NCBI RefSeq assembly: GCF_903166585.1
Contig: NZ_CAESCM010000018.1
Coordinates: 42,641-106,640 of the forward strand
Direction of reading: 5' to 3'
Source: Pedobacter ghigonis
Lineage (GTDB): Bacteria; Bacteroidota; Bacteroidia; Sphingobacteriales; Sphingobacteriaceae
Length of the DNA: 64,000 bases
Under the pieces are notes generated by a model. That model did no database searches and was not told where the DNA came from. It saw only the letters and a list, made by a program, of their open reading frames with translations. How positions within the stretch are numbered: position 1 is the stretch's first letter; each line of letters starts with the position of its first letter. The position numbers and the translations under genes were made by a program. This document shows, piece by piece, positions 41,452 to 50,034 of the stretch.

Positions 41452-42444
41452 TTACTTGCCAATTGCATGGCCTGGTAACTTAATATCCTTTGAGGTTAAT
41501 ATTTCGCCTTTATCGGTAATGATGATGTAACTGTATTGCGGGTATTTTTTTATTAGCCGGGCGCCGGCAATTTTACCCAAAACCATGGTCGAGGTACTTA
41601 AACCATTAGCCATTTCGGCACTCGGCCCAAATACCGTTACGCTAATTAAGCCTATAGCGGGATAACCAGTTGCCGGGTTAATAATGTGGGCGTATCTTTT
41701 GCCCTTAAAAACTACATATTTGCGATAACTGCCCGAGGTAACCACAGCATTCTTTTTGAGCTTAATTACAGCCAATAGTGCATCTTCTTTCATCGGATTG
41801 GTAATGCCGATGCTCCAGTCGTCGCCATTGGGTTGTTTGCCCCATGTACTCATATCGCCCGATGCATTTACAATACCGGCTTTTATGCCTTTGGCCAGCA
41901 TCATCTCACGGCACCTATCGGCAGCATAACCTTCTCCCAAAGCACCAAAGCCAATTTTCATTCCTTTTAACTTTAAAAAAATGGTGGAGTTTTGTTTGTT
42001 TAAGATAATGTTTTGGTAACCTACTTTGGCTACGGATCGTTTAATCGCTTCAGGCGAAGGCATTTTGGTCATAGAGCCATCAAATTTCCAGATGCGGTCC
42101 ATCGCGGCGAAACTAACATCGAAAGCCCCTCCGGTAGCCTTAGAAAGCGCAAGGGCACGCTCGGTTAAGGCAAATACTTCAGCATCTACTTTTACAGGTG
42201 CAATGCCGGCATTCTGGTTTACAGCCGAAACCTGCGAAGTGCTTTTCCAATCAGAAATAAGATTTTCTATCCGGCTTATCTCTGCAATAACGGTATCAAT
42301 ATTGTTTTGGGCCGAAAGTGAATCCTGAGCAGAAATGGTAATGTCGAAACGGCCGCCCATTAAAAGCGTGGTTCGCTTTCTGATGATCTGGGCACTGGTA
42401 TTTAAACAGGATAGGAGAAGGGCAGCTAAGAGTATTCTTTTCAT
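41452..42444 (-). CDS. apbE: FAD:protein FMN transferase (ApbE)
   Basis: A 330-aa exported flavin transferase (signal peptide MKRILLAALLLSCLNTSAQ from 42444). Family features: LLMGGRFDITI at the start of the domain, SRIENLISDWKSTSQVSAVNQNAG, the KIGFGALGEGYAADRC block, GIVNASGDMSTWGKQPNGDDWSIGITNP, and HIINPATGYPA. ApbE attaches FMN covalently to Thr of target proteins using FAD and Mg. It converges on the operon encoding the DUF2271 protein and PepSY-flavoreductase, likely its targets or partners. Confidence 0.92.
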   Translation of the reverse strand: MKRILLAALLLSCLNTSAQIIRKRTTLLMGGRFDITISAQDSLSAQNNIDTVIAEISRIENLISDWKSTSQVSAVNQNAGIAPVKVDAEVFALTERALALSKATGGAFDVSFAAMDRIWKFDGSMTKMPSPEAIKRSVAKVGYQNIILNKQNSTIFLKLKGMKIGFGALGEGYAADRCREMMLAKGIKAGIVNASGDMSTWGKQPNGDDWSIGITNPMKEDALLAVIKLKKNAVVTSGSYRKYVVFKGKRYAHIINPATGYPAIGLISVTVFGPSAEMANGLSTSTMVLGKIAGARLIKKYPQYSYIIITDKGEILTSKDIKLPGHAIGK

Positions 42445-42540
42445 TTGCATTAAATTCGGTGCAAATATACGGTAAATGCAGGTGCTTCCTCTATTGCGGT
42501 CTATCCCATATACTGGCTGTGCGGAAATATATTCCCATCA

Positions 42541-42574
42541 AAAAAGGGCAATACCATCCGGTGATTGCCCTTTT
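42541..42574 (-). terminator. Terminator of the minus-strand SusCD operon
   Basis: AAAAGGGCAAT / ATTGCCCTTTT stem with an 11-nt loop and T run on the minus strand, 26 bp past the DUF5007-like stop. Confidence 0.85.
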
Positions 42575-42600
42575 CTAATAATAAAATTAACTAACTATTT

Positions 42601-43584
42601 CTATTTTTTGATAACGTCTGGAAATTTTACTTGTATAACATAAGTTCCCTCAAGTTTTAATTGCCATGACCATCTTGGATTTACCGAAAAACCTGGCGAT
42701 GCAGGAAAGCCATCTATTGACTTTATAAAGGTACTTGGTATTCTGTAATACATTAAGAAGCCCCAATCGGTAGTTGGTGTAACATATTTTGTTAAAGGAA
42801 ATGGTGCTACCTCGAAATCGCAGATCATGGCGGTATCGGTTTGAATAACCGGGTTAAATTTGGCATAATTTTCAAAAATTGGCCTATCTCCCCTGGCTAT
42901 AATTTCGCCTGCTTTGGGGTTAAAAACCTTTCCGTTTTTATCTACCATCTTTAAAATGGCGCGGGCGCCCTCGTTAGATACCTTGGTACAGGTAATTGTT
43001 GGGTTTTTCATTGGTGTTGCAACACCTGTAACATCATTAAAACCGTTAGCAACATTATCTGTAATCACAAATAAATCATCGATACCTGGATCTACCACAT
43101 TGATTGTAGCAATTTTAGGGAAAATTTTGGTGCCGGTAACGTTGCTCATCTCTACATCAAAAATATATCTGCCCAATGGCAAATTAGCCGAAGCTCTATT
43201 AAAGCTAAGCTGGCCGCTATTTTCATTAAAGTACATGGGTAACCGCTTAACTAACTCTCTCTTTTTATCCAGTTGTTCACGCGTAACATCTGTTTCCGGA
43301 TCAAAATTCATTCCTGTTTTAAACACCAAAATTTCGTATTCTTTTGAAAATTCTGCCGGTGCCGGAGAGCCGTCCTCTTTTCTCAGGTTTAACATTTTAA
43401 AGGTGTAAGGAGGTGTAGATCCATCAGCATTAATTCTATCAGACTGAAAAAGGCTTAATCCCCTTTTTGCAAAAATATCATTGTCTTTATAACGAATTCC
43501 ATCGCTTTGGAAACCTTTCTCAATTTTTGTGCAGGCATATATGCTTAATAAGAATAGTAGGCCTAAAATATATTTAACTTTCAT
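42601..43584 (-). CDS. DUF5007-like lipoprotein
   Basis: A 327-aa lipoprotein (lipobox Cys 18 in FLLSIYACTK). The body contains beta-rich segments (TPPYTFKMLNLRKEDGSPAPAEFS; QLSFNRASANLPLGRYIFDVEMSNVTG) and a C-terminal WGFLMYYRIPSTFIKSIDGFPASPGFSVNPRWSWQLKLEGTYVIQ. In related genomes DUF5007 proteins sit behind a fasciclin lipoprotein and a SusCD pair, exactly as here, which is the main basis for the name. Surface accessory of the transporter; ligand unknown. Confidence 0.65.
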   Translation of the reverse strand: MKVKYILGLLFLLSIYACTKIEKGFQSDGIRYKDNDIFAKRGLSLFQSDRINADGSTPPYTFKMLNLRKEDGSPAPAEFSKEYEILVFKTGMNFDPETDVTREQLDKKRELVKRLPMYFNENSGQLSFNRASANLPLGRYIFDVEMSNVTGTKIFPKIATINVVDPGIDDLFVITDNVANGFNDVTGVATPMKNPTITCTKVSNEGARAILKMVDKNGKVFNPKAGEIIARGDRPIFENYAKFNPVIQTDTAMICDFEVAPFPLTKYVTPTTDWGFLMYYRIPSTFIKSIDGFPASPGFSVNPRWSWQLKLEGTYVIQVKFPDVIKK

Positions 43585-43603
43585 ATTTGATAATATTTAT
43601 GGT

Positions 43604-44290
43604 TTAATTCCCTAAAGGTTGTGCATTAAAGAACAAACGATGATTTCCAGTTAAAACATGAACAATTCCGGTTTTGGTTACGATGCCGGAAGTTTGAACA
43701 TCCGCGGCTTTATCTTTTTGATTTTCGGGTATAGCATTCACATCGGCTTCTTTATCATCACGTGTACCAATTACCTTAGTATAAGTTACATAATCAACGT
43801 AATTTATATACTGACCGTATTCATAAGAACGTCTGAATTTTATCATATACTGGACGTTTGGAATTACACCAAGTATGCTGTTGTATAATTTACCTCCAAG
43901 CGTAATCTGATCCCGGTTTATTTTTCCAGCAAATAAATACGTTTTTAAGGAATCGCTGAGTTCCTGTGATGGAATATCCTTTATTCCGAAATTAAAGTTC
44001 TCGTTGCCGGTTTCGATGGCTTTCTGATTTTTCTTTGCCTTTACATAATCGGCAACACTATAGTTGGTGGTGGCAAAGAAGGTAACATCGCCATTCACAG
44101 CATCTTTTAAACCAGCCTTGTCGATAACTTTAACCAACGAATCAAAATTGCGGTTAGATTTTAAGTAATCGTACGTAGTCATATCTACATAGGCATTACT
44201 TGGCCCTCCATCTCGCTTATAATCGTCCTTTTTACATGCCGATAAGGCAGTTAAGGCCATAGATATATATATTAAAATATTATTTTTCAT
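43604..44290 (-). CDS. Fasciclin-domain lipoprotein
   Basis: A 228-aa lipoprotein (lipobox Cys 19 in ALTALSACKK). It carries a fasciclin-like domain: TTYDYLKSNRNFDSLVKVIDKAGLKDAVNGDVTFFATTNYSVADYV at the start, PSQELSDSLKTYLFAGKINRDQI in the middle, and GIVTKTGIVHVLTGNHRLFF at the end (the H2-type 'G-v-ih-v' motif). Fasciclin domains mediate adhesion or ligand binding. It lies 28 bp after the SusD stop and 19 bp before the DUF5007-like gene; one operon. Confidence 0.85.
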   Translation of the reverse strand: MKNNILIYISMALTALSACKKDDYKRDGGPSNAYVDMTTYDYLKSNRNFDSLVKVIDKAGLKDAVNGDVTFFATTNYSVADYVKAKKNQKAIETGNENFNFGIKDIPSQELSDSLKTYLFAGKINRDQITLGGKLYNSILGVIPNVQYMIKFRRSYEYGQYINYVDYVTYTKVIGTRDDKEADVNAIPENQKDKAADVQTSGIVTKTGIVHVLTGNHRLFFNAQPLGN

Positions 44291-44318
44291 GATTTTTAAT
44301 CTTTAGGATCAAATTTAT

Positions 44319-45836
44319 TTACACTTTACCCAACCAATAGGTAGTTTGTTTCAGATACGGATTATTCCTGAATAGGGCAGGATCTAACGGCCAGTAAAAG
44401 CCTTCTTTTCTAAACCTTGCCTCAGGAAGCCAATCAACAATAAACCCATATCTCCGGGTACGCAGTAAATCATAAAATAAATGTCCTTCCAAAAACATTT
44501 CCCTTCCACGTTCAATAATATATTCGTCCATTACCTCGCTCACCGTTAAGCCAGCATCTACTAATACAGGGTTTGGATCGTTCCTTTTTCTAAAGTTGTT
44601 AATAATCGTAGTTGCAGTGGCGGCATCACCTTTGTAAAGTGCAATTTCTGCTTTTAGTAACTGCATATCCCCTAATCTGAAGATGATGATGTTATTGCTT
44701 AAATAAGGGCTTAATTTTTGCCCGGGGTTTCGGTAAGTTACATTGCTGTATTTAATACACATTGGTTTTTCGGGCAGTGTAAAATCAAAACCTTTTTTTA
44801 ACCTGATGTCGGTATCCGTGTAAAAATGATCATTTATATATCTTGGCACAACATAAAACCTGGGGTTATTACCAAAACCATTAATGTAGCTTCCGTTTAA
44901 AAATTCTGCACCTACAGAACTTGCCGATCCCTCAAGCGTATTTTCGCTAATATTAATCTCAAAAATACCTTCCGAAGAGCGTCCTATAAATGTATTTTTA
45001 TAATTGGCCGTATCGGTTAAGATATAACCTCCGCGACTAATCAAGGTGTTGATAGTTGTATCGGCACTGTTTACATCTACCATATTTGGTGCATCTGTTG
45101 AGACATTAGACATGGTTGCCCGCCACAAATACAAATGGGCTAAAAGTGCATAAGCAGATCCTTTATTAGCCGTCACTTTCGCATCGCCAGTATTGCTATA
45201 GGTCCAACTCAACAAATTAATGGCCTTATGACAGTCATCCTCTACCAGTTTCATTACCTCTGCTCTTGGTTTTCTGGGTAATTGAGGCGCATTAAGCGGA
45301 TCTTCATAAGATTCGGTAACAATTGGCACATCACCCCAAACGCGTACCATCATAAAATAACTTAAGGCTCTTAAAAAATAAGCCTGACCTAAAATGTTGT
45401 TTCTGAATTCAGTAGCATCATCTTCAGTAGATAATTGTGCATCTGTCATACCTGCTGCTTTCTGCAAGATAAGATTAGACATGGCTATACTTTTATAGTA
45501 AAGTGTGTAATTAGCCAATGTGTTTAAGTTGTATTGAAAGGTGAAATCGCCGTTCTGTATCCCCTCCAGCCCATCGCCGGTATACTGCATGGTAAAGTAG
45601 TTTTTAGCAATGGCATCGCCATACATATAGTAGCGGTTATTTTTGTTGGTAATGGCATTGCGGAATAAGGCATAATTACCAGCCATAGCACCTCTTGCAT
45701 CTTTAGCTGTTTTCCAGAAAGTTTGCTCGTATGGCGCATCTTTAGGCTCTTCGTAAAGTAGCTTTTTACAAGCACTCGTACTTAAAATAATGATTACGGT
45801 GCTTAATATGCTGAGTTTTGTTATTGTATTTTTCAT
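44319..45836 (-). CDS. SusD/RagB-family lipoprotein (second pair)
   Basis: A 505-aa surface lipoprotein with lipobox Cys 23 (ILSTSACKKLL). SusD landmarks include ATEFRNNILGQAYFLRALSYFMMVRVWGDVPIV, a TPR-type helical region (ANKGSAYALLAHLYLWRAT), and the C-terminal EYIIERGREMFLEGHLFYDLLRTRRYG. It is the binding partner of the SusC protein encoded 10 bp upstream. No sigma/anti-sigma or hybrid two-component regulator lies nearby, in contrast to the first SusCD set. Confidence 0.95.
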   Translation of the reverse strand: MKNTITKLSILSTVIIILSTSACKKLLYEEPKDAPYEQTFWKTAKDARGAMAGNYALFRNAITNKNNRYYMYGDAIAKNYFTMQYTGDGLEGIQNGDFTFQYNLNTLANYTLYYKSIAMSNLILQKAAGMTDAQLSTEDDATEFRNNILGQAYFLRALSYFMMVRVWGDVPIVTESYEDPLNAPQLPRKPRAEVMKLVEDDCHKAINLLSWTYSNTGDAKVTANKGSAYALLAHLYLWRATMSNVSTDAPNMVDVNSADTTINTLISRGGYILTDTANYKNTFIGRSSEGIFEINISENTLEGSASSVGAEFLNGSYINGFGNNPRFYVVPRYINDHFYTDTDIRLKKGFDFTLPEKPMCIKYSNVTYRNPGQKLSPYLSNNIIIFRLGDMQLLKAEIALYKGDAATATTIINNFRKRNDPNPVLVDAGLTVSEVMDEYIIERGREMFLEGHLFYDLLRTRRYGFIVDWLPEARFRKEGFYWPLDPALFRNNPYLKQTTYWLGKV

Positions 45837-45846
45837 CTTAGTAGTA

Positions 45847-48800
45847 TTAAAATTGAACTTGAAGACCTAAAGTATATTTTTTCGGGATCGGATATCCCGT
45901 TCCGATATACTCACCATATCCGTTTACAGCCTCTGCATCTGGCAATTTTTTTGATTGCTGGAACATGTGCACATTATCAATCATAGCAAACACTTTAAAC
46001 TGACTAAGCCCCCACTTACTAAGGGTTTTGGCACCTAAATCGTACCCCAGTGTAATATTTTTTATCCTCAAATACCCTCCCTTTTCTAAGAAAAACGTTT
46101 GTGCACCTGTATAATAATAACGGTAAGTACCCAAATCGTATTTGGCATACTCCGCGTTATCACCCGGATTTCTCCAAATATTTAATTTATCCAAATCAGG
46201 AGTAGAGAAACTGGCAAATTGGTAGATTGCATTTCCATCCTGAGAGTTTGCAAAACGGTCTGAATCGAACAAGTTTAGCACATCTCTTTTAAAGGTAAAT
46301 GTTGCAAAAACACTCAATGAGAAATTTTTGTAGCTAAAATTATTGGTCCAACCACCTGTAAAACGAGGATTCGGATCGCCAATTGGCTGTTTGTCCGGAT
46401 TAATACCATCATTAAAAATATCTACAAAATAATCACCATCTAAATCGGCCAGGTAAAAATCTCCTTCGTTAAAAGTGCCGTTGCTGTTCCGGTAACGTTC
46501 GCCGGTAAATGGATTTTGGGGAATATCTCCGGTTCTTGAAAATACACCCTTGGTTCGGTAAAGGTAAAATGCATTAAGGGGGCTACCCACTGATAGGATA
46601 TGGGTTTTATCAAACCGATCACCTCTCAAAATGATATCGCGGCCACCATTAGGCAAGCTCATAATCTGGTTCTTATTATAAGAAATATTAAATGAAGTAT
46701 ACCACTTAAATGGCTTGCTGATCAGGGTACCGTTAAAAGTAAGCTCCAAACCTGAGTTACGTACTGAAAAAGCATTGGTAAAAGCCACATCGTAACCCGA
46801 GGTAACCGGCAAATCAACATTAAATAGCTTATCCTTTACTTCTTTATTATAAACATCAAAGGTAATGGCATACTTCCCATTTTGAATTTCTAAATCTGTA
46901 CCAATATTCCACTGTGTAGATTTTTCCCAGCTCAGATTCTTTTGGGCTACACCATTATTAAAATTAGGTGTGATAGCCGTAACACCATTGTAAGAGGATG
47001 CGCCGTCATTACCATTAAAAATACCATTGTTAACCAGATACTTATTGTATTGGACGTAGGCATTATTTAGATTTTCGTTACCTGTAACACCATAACTACC
47101 CCTGATTTTAATGAGGCTGAATGGATTATTGGTCATGTTTTTCATGAAATTTTCTTCAGTCAAGATCCAGCCAACAGATATTGACGGGAAAAAACCATAT
47201 TTGTTGTTTTCACCAAAACCCGATGAGCCATCAGTCCTGATCGAGCCAGATAACAAGTATTTATCGGCATAATCATAGCTAAAACGGCTATAGTATGCAA
47301 TTAATCCATGGCCACGGTATTGTGATGAGGCAAAAATGTTAGCCTGCTGAAAACCAGTTACAACGGTTATATTATCAGAAGGACCACCAAAGCCAGCAGC
47401 TTGTGTATTTTCGTACTGATTATATTCTATATCTTGCCCTGCTAAAACATTAAATGTATGTTTACCCAGCGAACCGCTATAGTTTAAATAATTAGAAGCT
47501 CTTAATCCTATTCCGCTTGAAGAAAAACTGCTGGCGCTATTTCCCAATCCATTGTTTAACAGGCTACTAAAACTACCATCTCTTCGTTGATTATCTGATG
47601 TATATGATAATTGGGAGTTTAGCGTAAAATGTTTATTAAACTCATAACTTAAATTAAGGTTGATACCAAACTGGTTACTGATATTACGGTCTATGTTTTC
47701 GCTATTTGGGCTTACATAATATTCCAGTTTTTCTGGCGAAAGATTGATCAGTGATGAAGGTAAATTGCCCGCACCAAGCCTGGTGGGATTTGATGAGTTG
47801 TTGGGATCTTCGCCACCCCTGCCTCTGTCAGTTCTTGAATAATAAAATTGAGGATTGATCGTCAATTTTTTATTAAGTGCTTTTGTTGATAAGTTGATTC
47901 TGGTACTATAGCGTTTAACGCCTGTACCTTTTACAATCCCCTGCTCATTGTAATAGCCACCGCTAAAACGATAAGTCATACCGTTTTCGGAACCACCCGT
48001 TAAGCTGATGTTGTTGTCGTTTATTTTAGCCACACGATAGAACAGATCCTGCCAGTCGGTATTTCCATTAAATACCGGATTCAAGCTATCAGTAAGCAAA
48101 TAAGGTAGTTGTCTTCTCTGGTCGTAAGTGAGTTGCCTTTGCAAAACTTCCATTTTTTGTCTGCGTTCAGTAGCGCCAATGGTAGCTTCACGCAAATCAG
48201 GCCGCTGCGAAAAACCTACATAGCTACTTATATTAATTTTAGTGTCGCCAGTTACTCCTTTTTTCGTAGTAATTAATATTACGCCATTGGCCGCTCTCGA
48301 ACCATAAATGGCAGCAGCAGATGCATCTTTTAATACATCGATAGATTCGATATCGTTTGGATTTATACCCGCCAAATAGTTGGTACCGGTACCTGTTCCT
48401 GGTGGAACAAAATCCTCAGAAGCCTGAGGTACTCCATCTACAACATATAGTGGCGATCTTACCGTATTAACCTGGTCGTAACTGGTGCTACCTGTTGAGT
48501 TACCACGAACCGATACGGTTGGCGCTACACCAGGCTGACCACTAAAGTTCTGAACATTTATACCGGCAAGTCTACCCTGTAGCAGCTGGTCGAAACTTGG
48601 CGAAGGCAAATTGGCAAGTTCTTTCCCTGAAATACTGGAAATAGCGGCTGTTGATTTTTTTCTGGTTATTTTCTGATAACCAATTAATACCACCTCATCA
48701 AGTGTTTTGTTATCGTCCTGCAAAGAAAAGTTTAATGTGCCATTTGTCCCTAATGGTTTTTCCGCAGGTAAAAAGCCAACAATTCTGGCTATAATTATTG

Positions 48801-49023
48801 CCTTATCACCTTGCACAGTTAATACGAATTTTCCTTCCGCGTTCGTAGAAGTTCCGTTTTTTGTGCCCTTTTCCAAAATGGAAACACCAGGAATTGGTTT
48901 ACCACCCTGATCTAAAACAGTTCCTCTCACTGTTTTTTGCGCAAAAGCCTGCCAGGGGATTAATAAATAGAATAAAAGTCCAAATAAAATTTTCGGAGTA
49001 GTTCCAGTAAAGTTTAGTTTCAT
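45847..49023 (-). CDS. SusC/RagA-family TonB receptor (second pair)
   Basis: A 1058-aa outer-membrane receptor. Signal peptide (PKILFGLLFYLLIPWQAFAQ), carboxypeptidase-like domain (RGTVLDQGGKPIPGVSILEKGTKNG), plug with AAIYGSRAANGVILITTKKG, and a long barrel ending in YTLGLQVQF. There is no STN domain, in line with the absence of a FecR partner. It heads a four-gene minus-strand operon with SusD, fasciclin and DUF5007-like lipoproteins. The ~1 kb upstream spacer contains AACGTAAAA-type motifs that may be operator sites. Confidence 0.95.
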   Translation of the reverse strand: MKLNFTGTTPKILFGLLFYLLIPWQAFAQKTVRGTVLDQGGKPIPGVSILEKGTKNGTSTNAEGKFVLTVQGDKAIIIARIVGFLPAEKPLGTNGTLNFSLQDDNKTLDEVVLIGYQKITRKKSTAAISSISGKELANLPSPSFDQLLQGRLAGINVQNFSGQPGVAPTVSVRGNSTGSTSYDQVNTVRSPLYVVDGVPQASEDFVPPGTGTGTNYLAGINPNDIESIDVLKDASAAAIYGSRAANGVILITTKKGVTGDTKINISSYVGFSQRPDLREATIGATERRQKMEVLQRQLTYDQRRQLPYLLTDSLNPVFNGNTDWQDLFYRVAKINDNNISLTGGSENGMTYRFSGGYYNEQGIVKGTGVKRYSTRINLSTKALNKKLTINPQFYYSRTDRGRGGEDPNNSSNPTRLGAGNLPSSLINLSPEKLEYYVSPNSENIDRNISNQFGINLNLSYEFNKHFTLNSQLSYTSDNQRRDGSFSSLLNNGLGNSASSFSSSGIGLRASNYLNYSGSLGKHTFNVLAGQDIEYNQYENTQAAGFGGPSDNITVVTGFQQANIFASSQYRGHGLIAYYSRFSYDYADKYLLSGSIRTDGSSGFGENNKYGFFPSISVGWILTEENFMKNMTNNPFSLIKIRGSYGVTGNENLNNAYVQYNKYLVNNGIFNGNDGASSYNGVTAITPNFNNGVAQKNLSWEKSTQWNIGTDLEIQNGKYAITFDVYNKEVKDKLFNVDLPVTSGYDVAFTNAFSVRNSGLELTFNGTLISKPFKWYTSFNISYNKNQIMSLPNGGRDIILRGDRFDKTHILSVGSPLNAFYLYRTKGVFSRTGDIPQNPFTGERYRNSNGTFNEGDFYLADLDGDYFVDIFNDGINPDKQPIGDPNPRFTGGWTNNFSYKNFSLSVFATFTFKRDVLNLFDSDRFANSQDGNAIYQFASFSTPDLDKLNIWRNPGDNAEYAKYDLGTYRYYYTGAQTFFLEKGGYLRIKNITLGYDLGAKTLSKWGLSQFKVFAMIDNVHMFQQSKKLPDAEAVNGYGEYIGTGYPIPKKYTLGLQVQF

Positions 49024-49085
49024 AAAATTTGGGATGTTAACGGTTTAGTTAAGACTAAATTATATCCATTATTTTACAGGGAATT

Positions 49086-49283
49086 AACGTATTTTAACAT
49101 TAGGTAGTTGGATTTTAACGTAAAAACTCTTAAAAGGTGATTTTCGCTCAAAATGGTAAGAAATTTATGTTATATGTATGCAAATACTAAACAACTTTTA
49201 CGTTAGATATTTAATAGTAAACTAATTTTACGTTTTATTATTTTGGCTAAATAATTGTCTTATTTATATTTACAAAACGTTTT
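49086..49283. promoter_or_regulatory. Repeated AACGT/ACGTT motifs upstream of the second susC
   Basis: Five related CG-containing motifs within 200 bp: AACGTATTTT (49086), TTTTAACGTAAAAA (49113-49126), CTTTTACGTTAG (49195-49206), AATTTTACGTTTTATT (49225-49240) and AAAACGTTTT (49274-49283). The shared core is TTTTACGTT or its inverse. A possible -7 box on the minus strand (TAGTATTTG, 49181-49189) lies among them. This looks like a multi-site operator region for an unidentified regulator. Confidence 0.45.
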
Positions 49284-49341
49284 AGTAATACTACTTTTTG
49301 CTGGGAAATAAGATGTTTTTCTGCTGTTCGCGCAAGACTTC

Positions 49342-49382
49342 CACGCGTAAAAAATAAGGTCAAGCCTTGGTCTTATACGTGT
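49342..49382. repeat. Near-perfect long palindrome
   Basis: TAAGGTCAAG-C-CTTGGTCTTA (49355-49375, G-T wobbles in mid-arm) is extended by outer arms ACGCGTA and TACGTGT. It lies just before the first part of the 21-bp repeat array. A small mobile palindrome or a hairpin terminator are both possible; there is no T run. Confidence 0.5.
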
Positions 49383-49405
49383 ATAAATTTACAACTATAA
49401 AAACC

Positions 49406-49483
49406 GTAGCTAAAATTATCATAACCGTACTTTGTTTTATAATAACTGCGTGTTGCTTTATTATAAATGCATACTGCTTTATC
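49406..49483. repeat. 21-bp tandem array, first part (about 3.7 units)
   Basis: Units of 21 bp start at 49406, 49427, 49448 and 49469, e.g. GTACTTTGTTTTATAATAAC followed by T. They share the GnACnTTnnTTTATnAnAAnT consensus with the main array 260 bp further on. The fourth unit is cut after 15 bases (GCATACTGCTTTATC), where unrelated sequence begins. Confidence 0.65.
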
Positions 49484-49740
49484 CTCGGGCCCTCACTAGC
49501 GCAAATCTTAGTGATTTGGGTTGTGTGGAGTGGATGACTTGTGCTTTTAGATTTATATAGATAAATTTTAGCTTATAGGTTGCTTTTGGAGCACAAGTCA
49601 GTCTATGCTCGGGTTAAGTGCGCTAAGACTTGCGCCAGTAGGGGGATCAGGGACTCTCATTAGAGATGCTGAAACAAGTTCAGCATGACGATATGGGAAA
49701 GTGTGGACTCATTCAGACCAGAGCTATGGCCTGATTCGAA
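49484..49740. mobile_element. Inverted-repeat element splitting the 21-bp array (MITE/REP-like)
   Basis: About 250 bp of unrelated sequence inside the array. It contains two imperfect inverted arms: 49489 onward with ACTAGCGCAAATCTTAGTG ... GACTTGTGCTTT, and about 49590-49650 with GGAGCACAAGTC ... GCGCTAAGACTTGCGCCAGT. A perfect REP-type hairpin, ATGCTGAA-ACAAG-TTCAGCAT, lies at 49666-49686. It encodes no protein. The exact ends are uncertain by several bases and I cannot see a clear target duplication. Confidence 0.55.
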
Positions 49741-49742
49741 CT

Positions 49743-49952
49743 GCACCTTAAATTATAAATGATGCACCTTACTTTATCATATGTGCACCTTAAATGATCA
49801 GAACTGTACCTTAAATTATAAATGATGCACCTTAATTTATAATATGTGCACCTTAAATGATCAGAACTGCACTTTGATTTATAAATAATGCACTTTAGTT
49901 TATCAGAACTGTACCTTAATTTATAAAAGCTGTACCTCAATTTATCAGAACT
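49743..49952. repeat. 21-bp tandem repeat array, ten units
   Basis: Ten consecutive 21-bp units, first GCACCTTAAATTATAAATGA plus T. Units 3 and 6 are identical, units 1 and 4 differ by one base and units 2 and 5 by two, giving a 63-bp higher-order period. The minus strand is open through the array and reads as a 7-residue repeat (LRCSSDH, LRCIIYN type), because 21 is a multiple of three. No start, signal or neighbour supports a real protein, so it is called as DNA repeat. Confidence 0.9.
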
Positions 49953-50034
49953 GATTTAATAATCTGGAGCAGCTGTTTAAATAAACGGTGTCAAAAAGAA
50001 TATTTAAATTTGGCCGATAAAATTCTTCTTCCTC

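Noticed and set aside
49484..49740. Insertion sequence with a transposase
   Set aside because: The interval is only about 250 bp and encodes no transposase fragment; at most it is a non-autonomous element.
49713..49940. 75-codon minus-strand frame across the 21-bp repeat array
   Set aside because: The frame is open only because the repeat length is a multiple of three and the units lack stops. It has no signal, no convincing initiation region and no conserved domain, so it is not called as a gene.
49406..49952. CRISPR array
   Set aside because: The 21-bp units are directly adjacent with no unique spacers, and there are no cas genes nearby.
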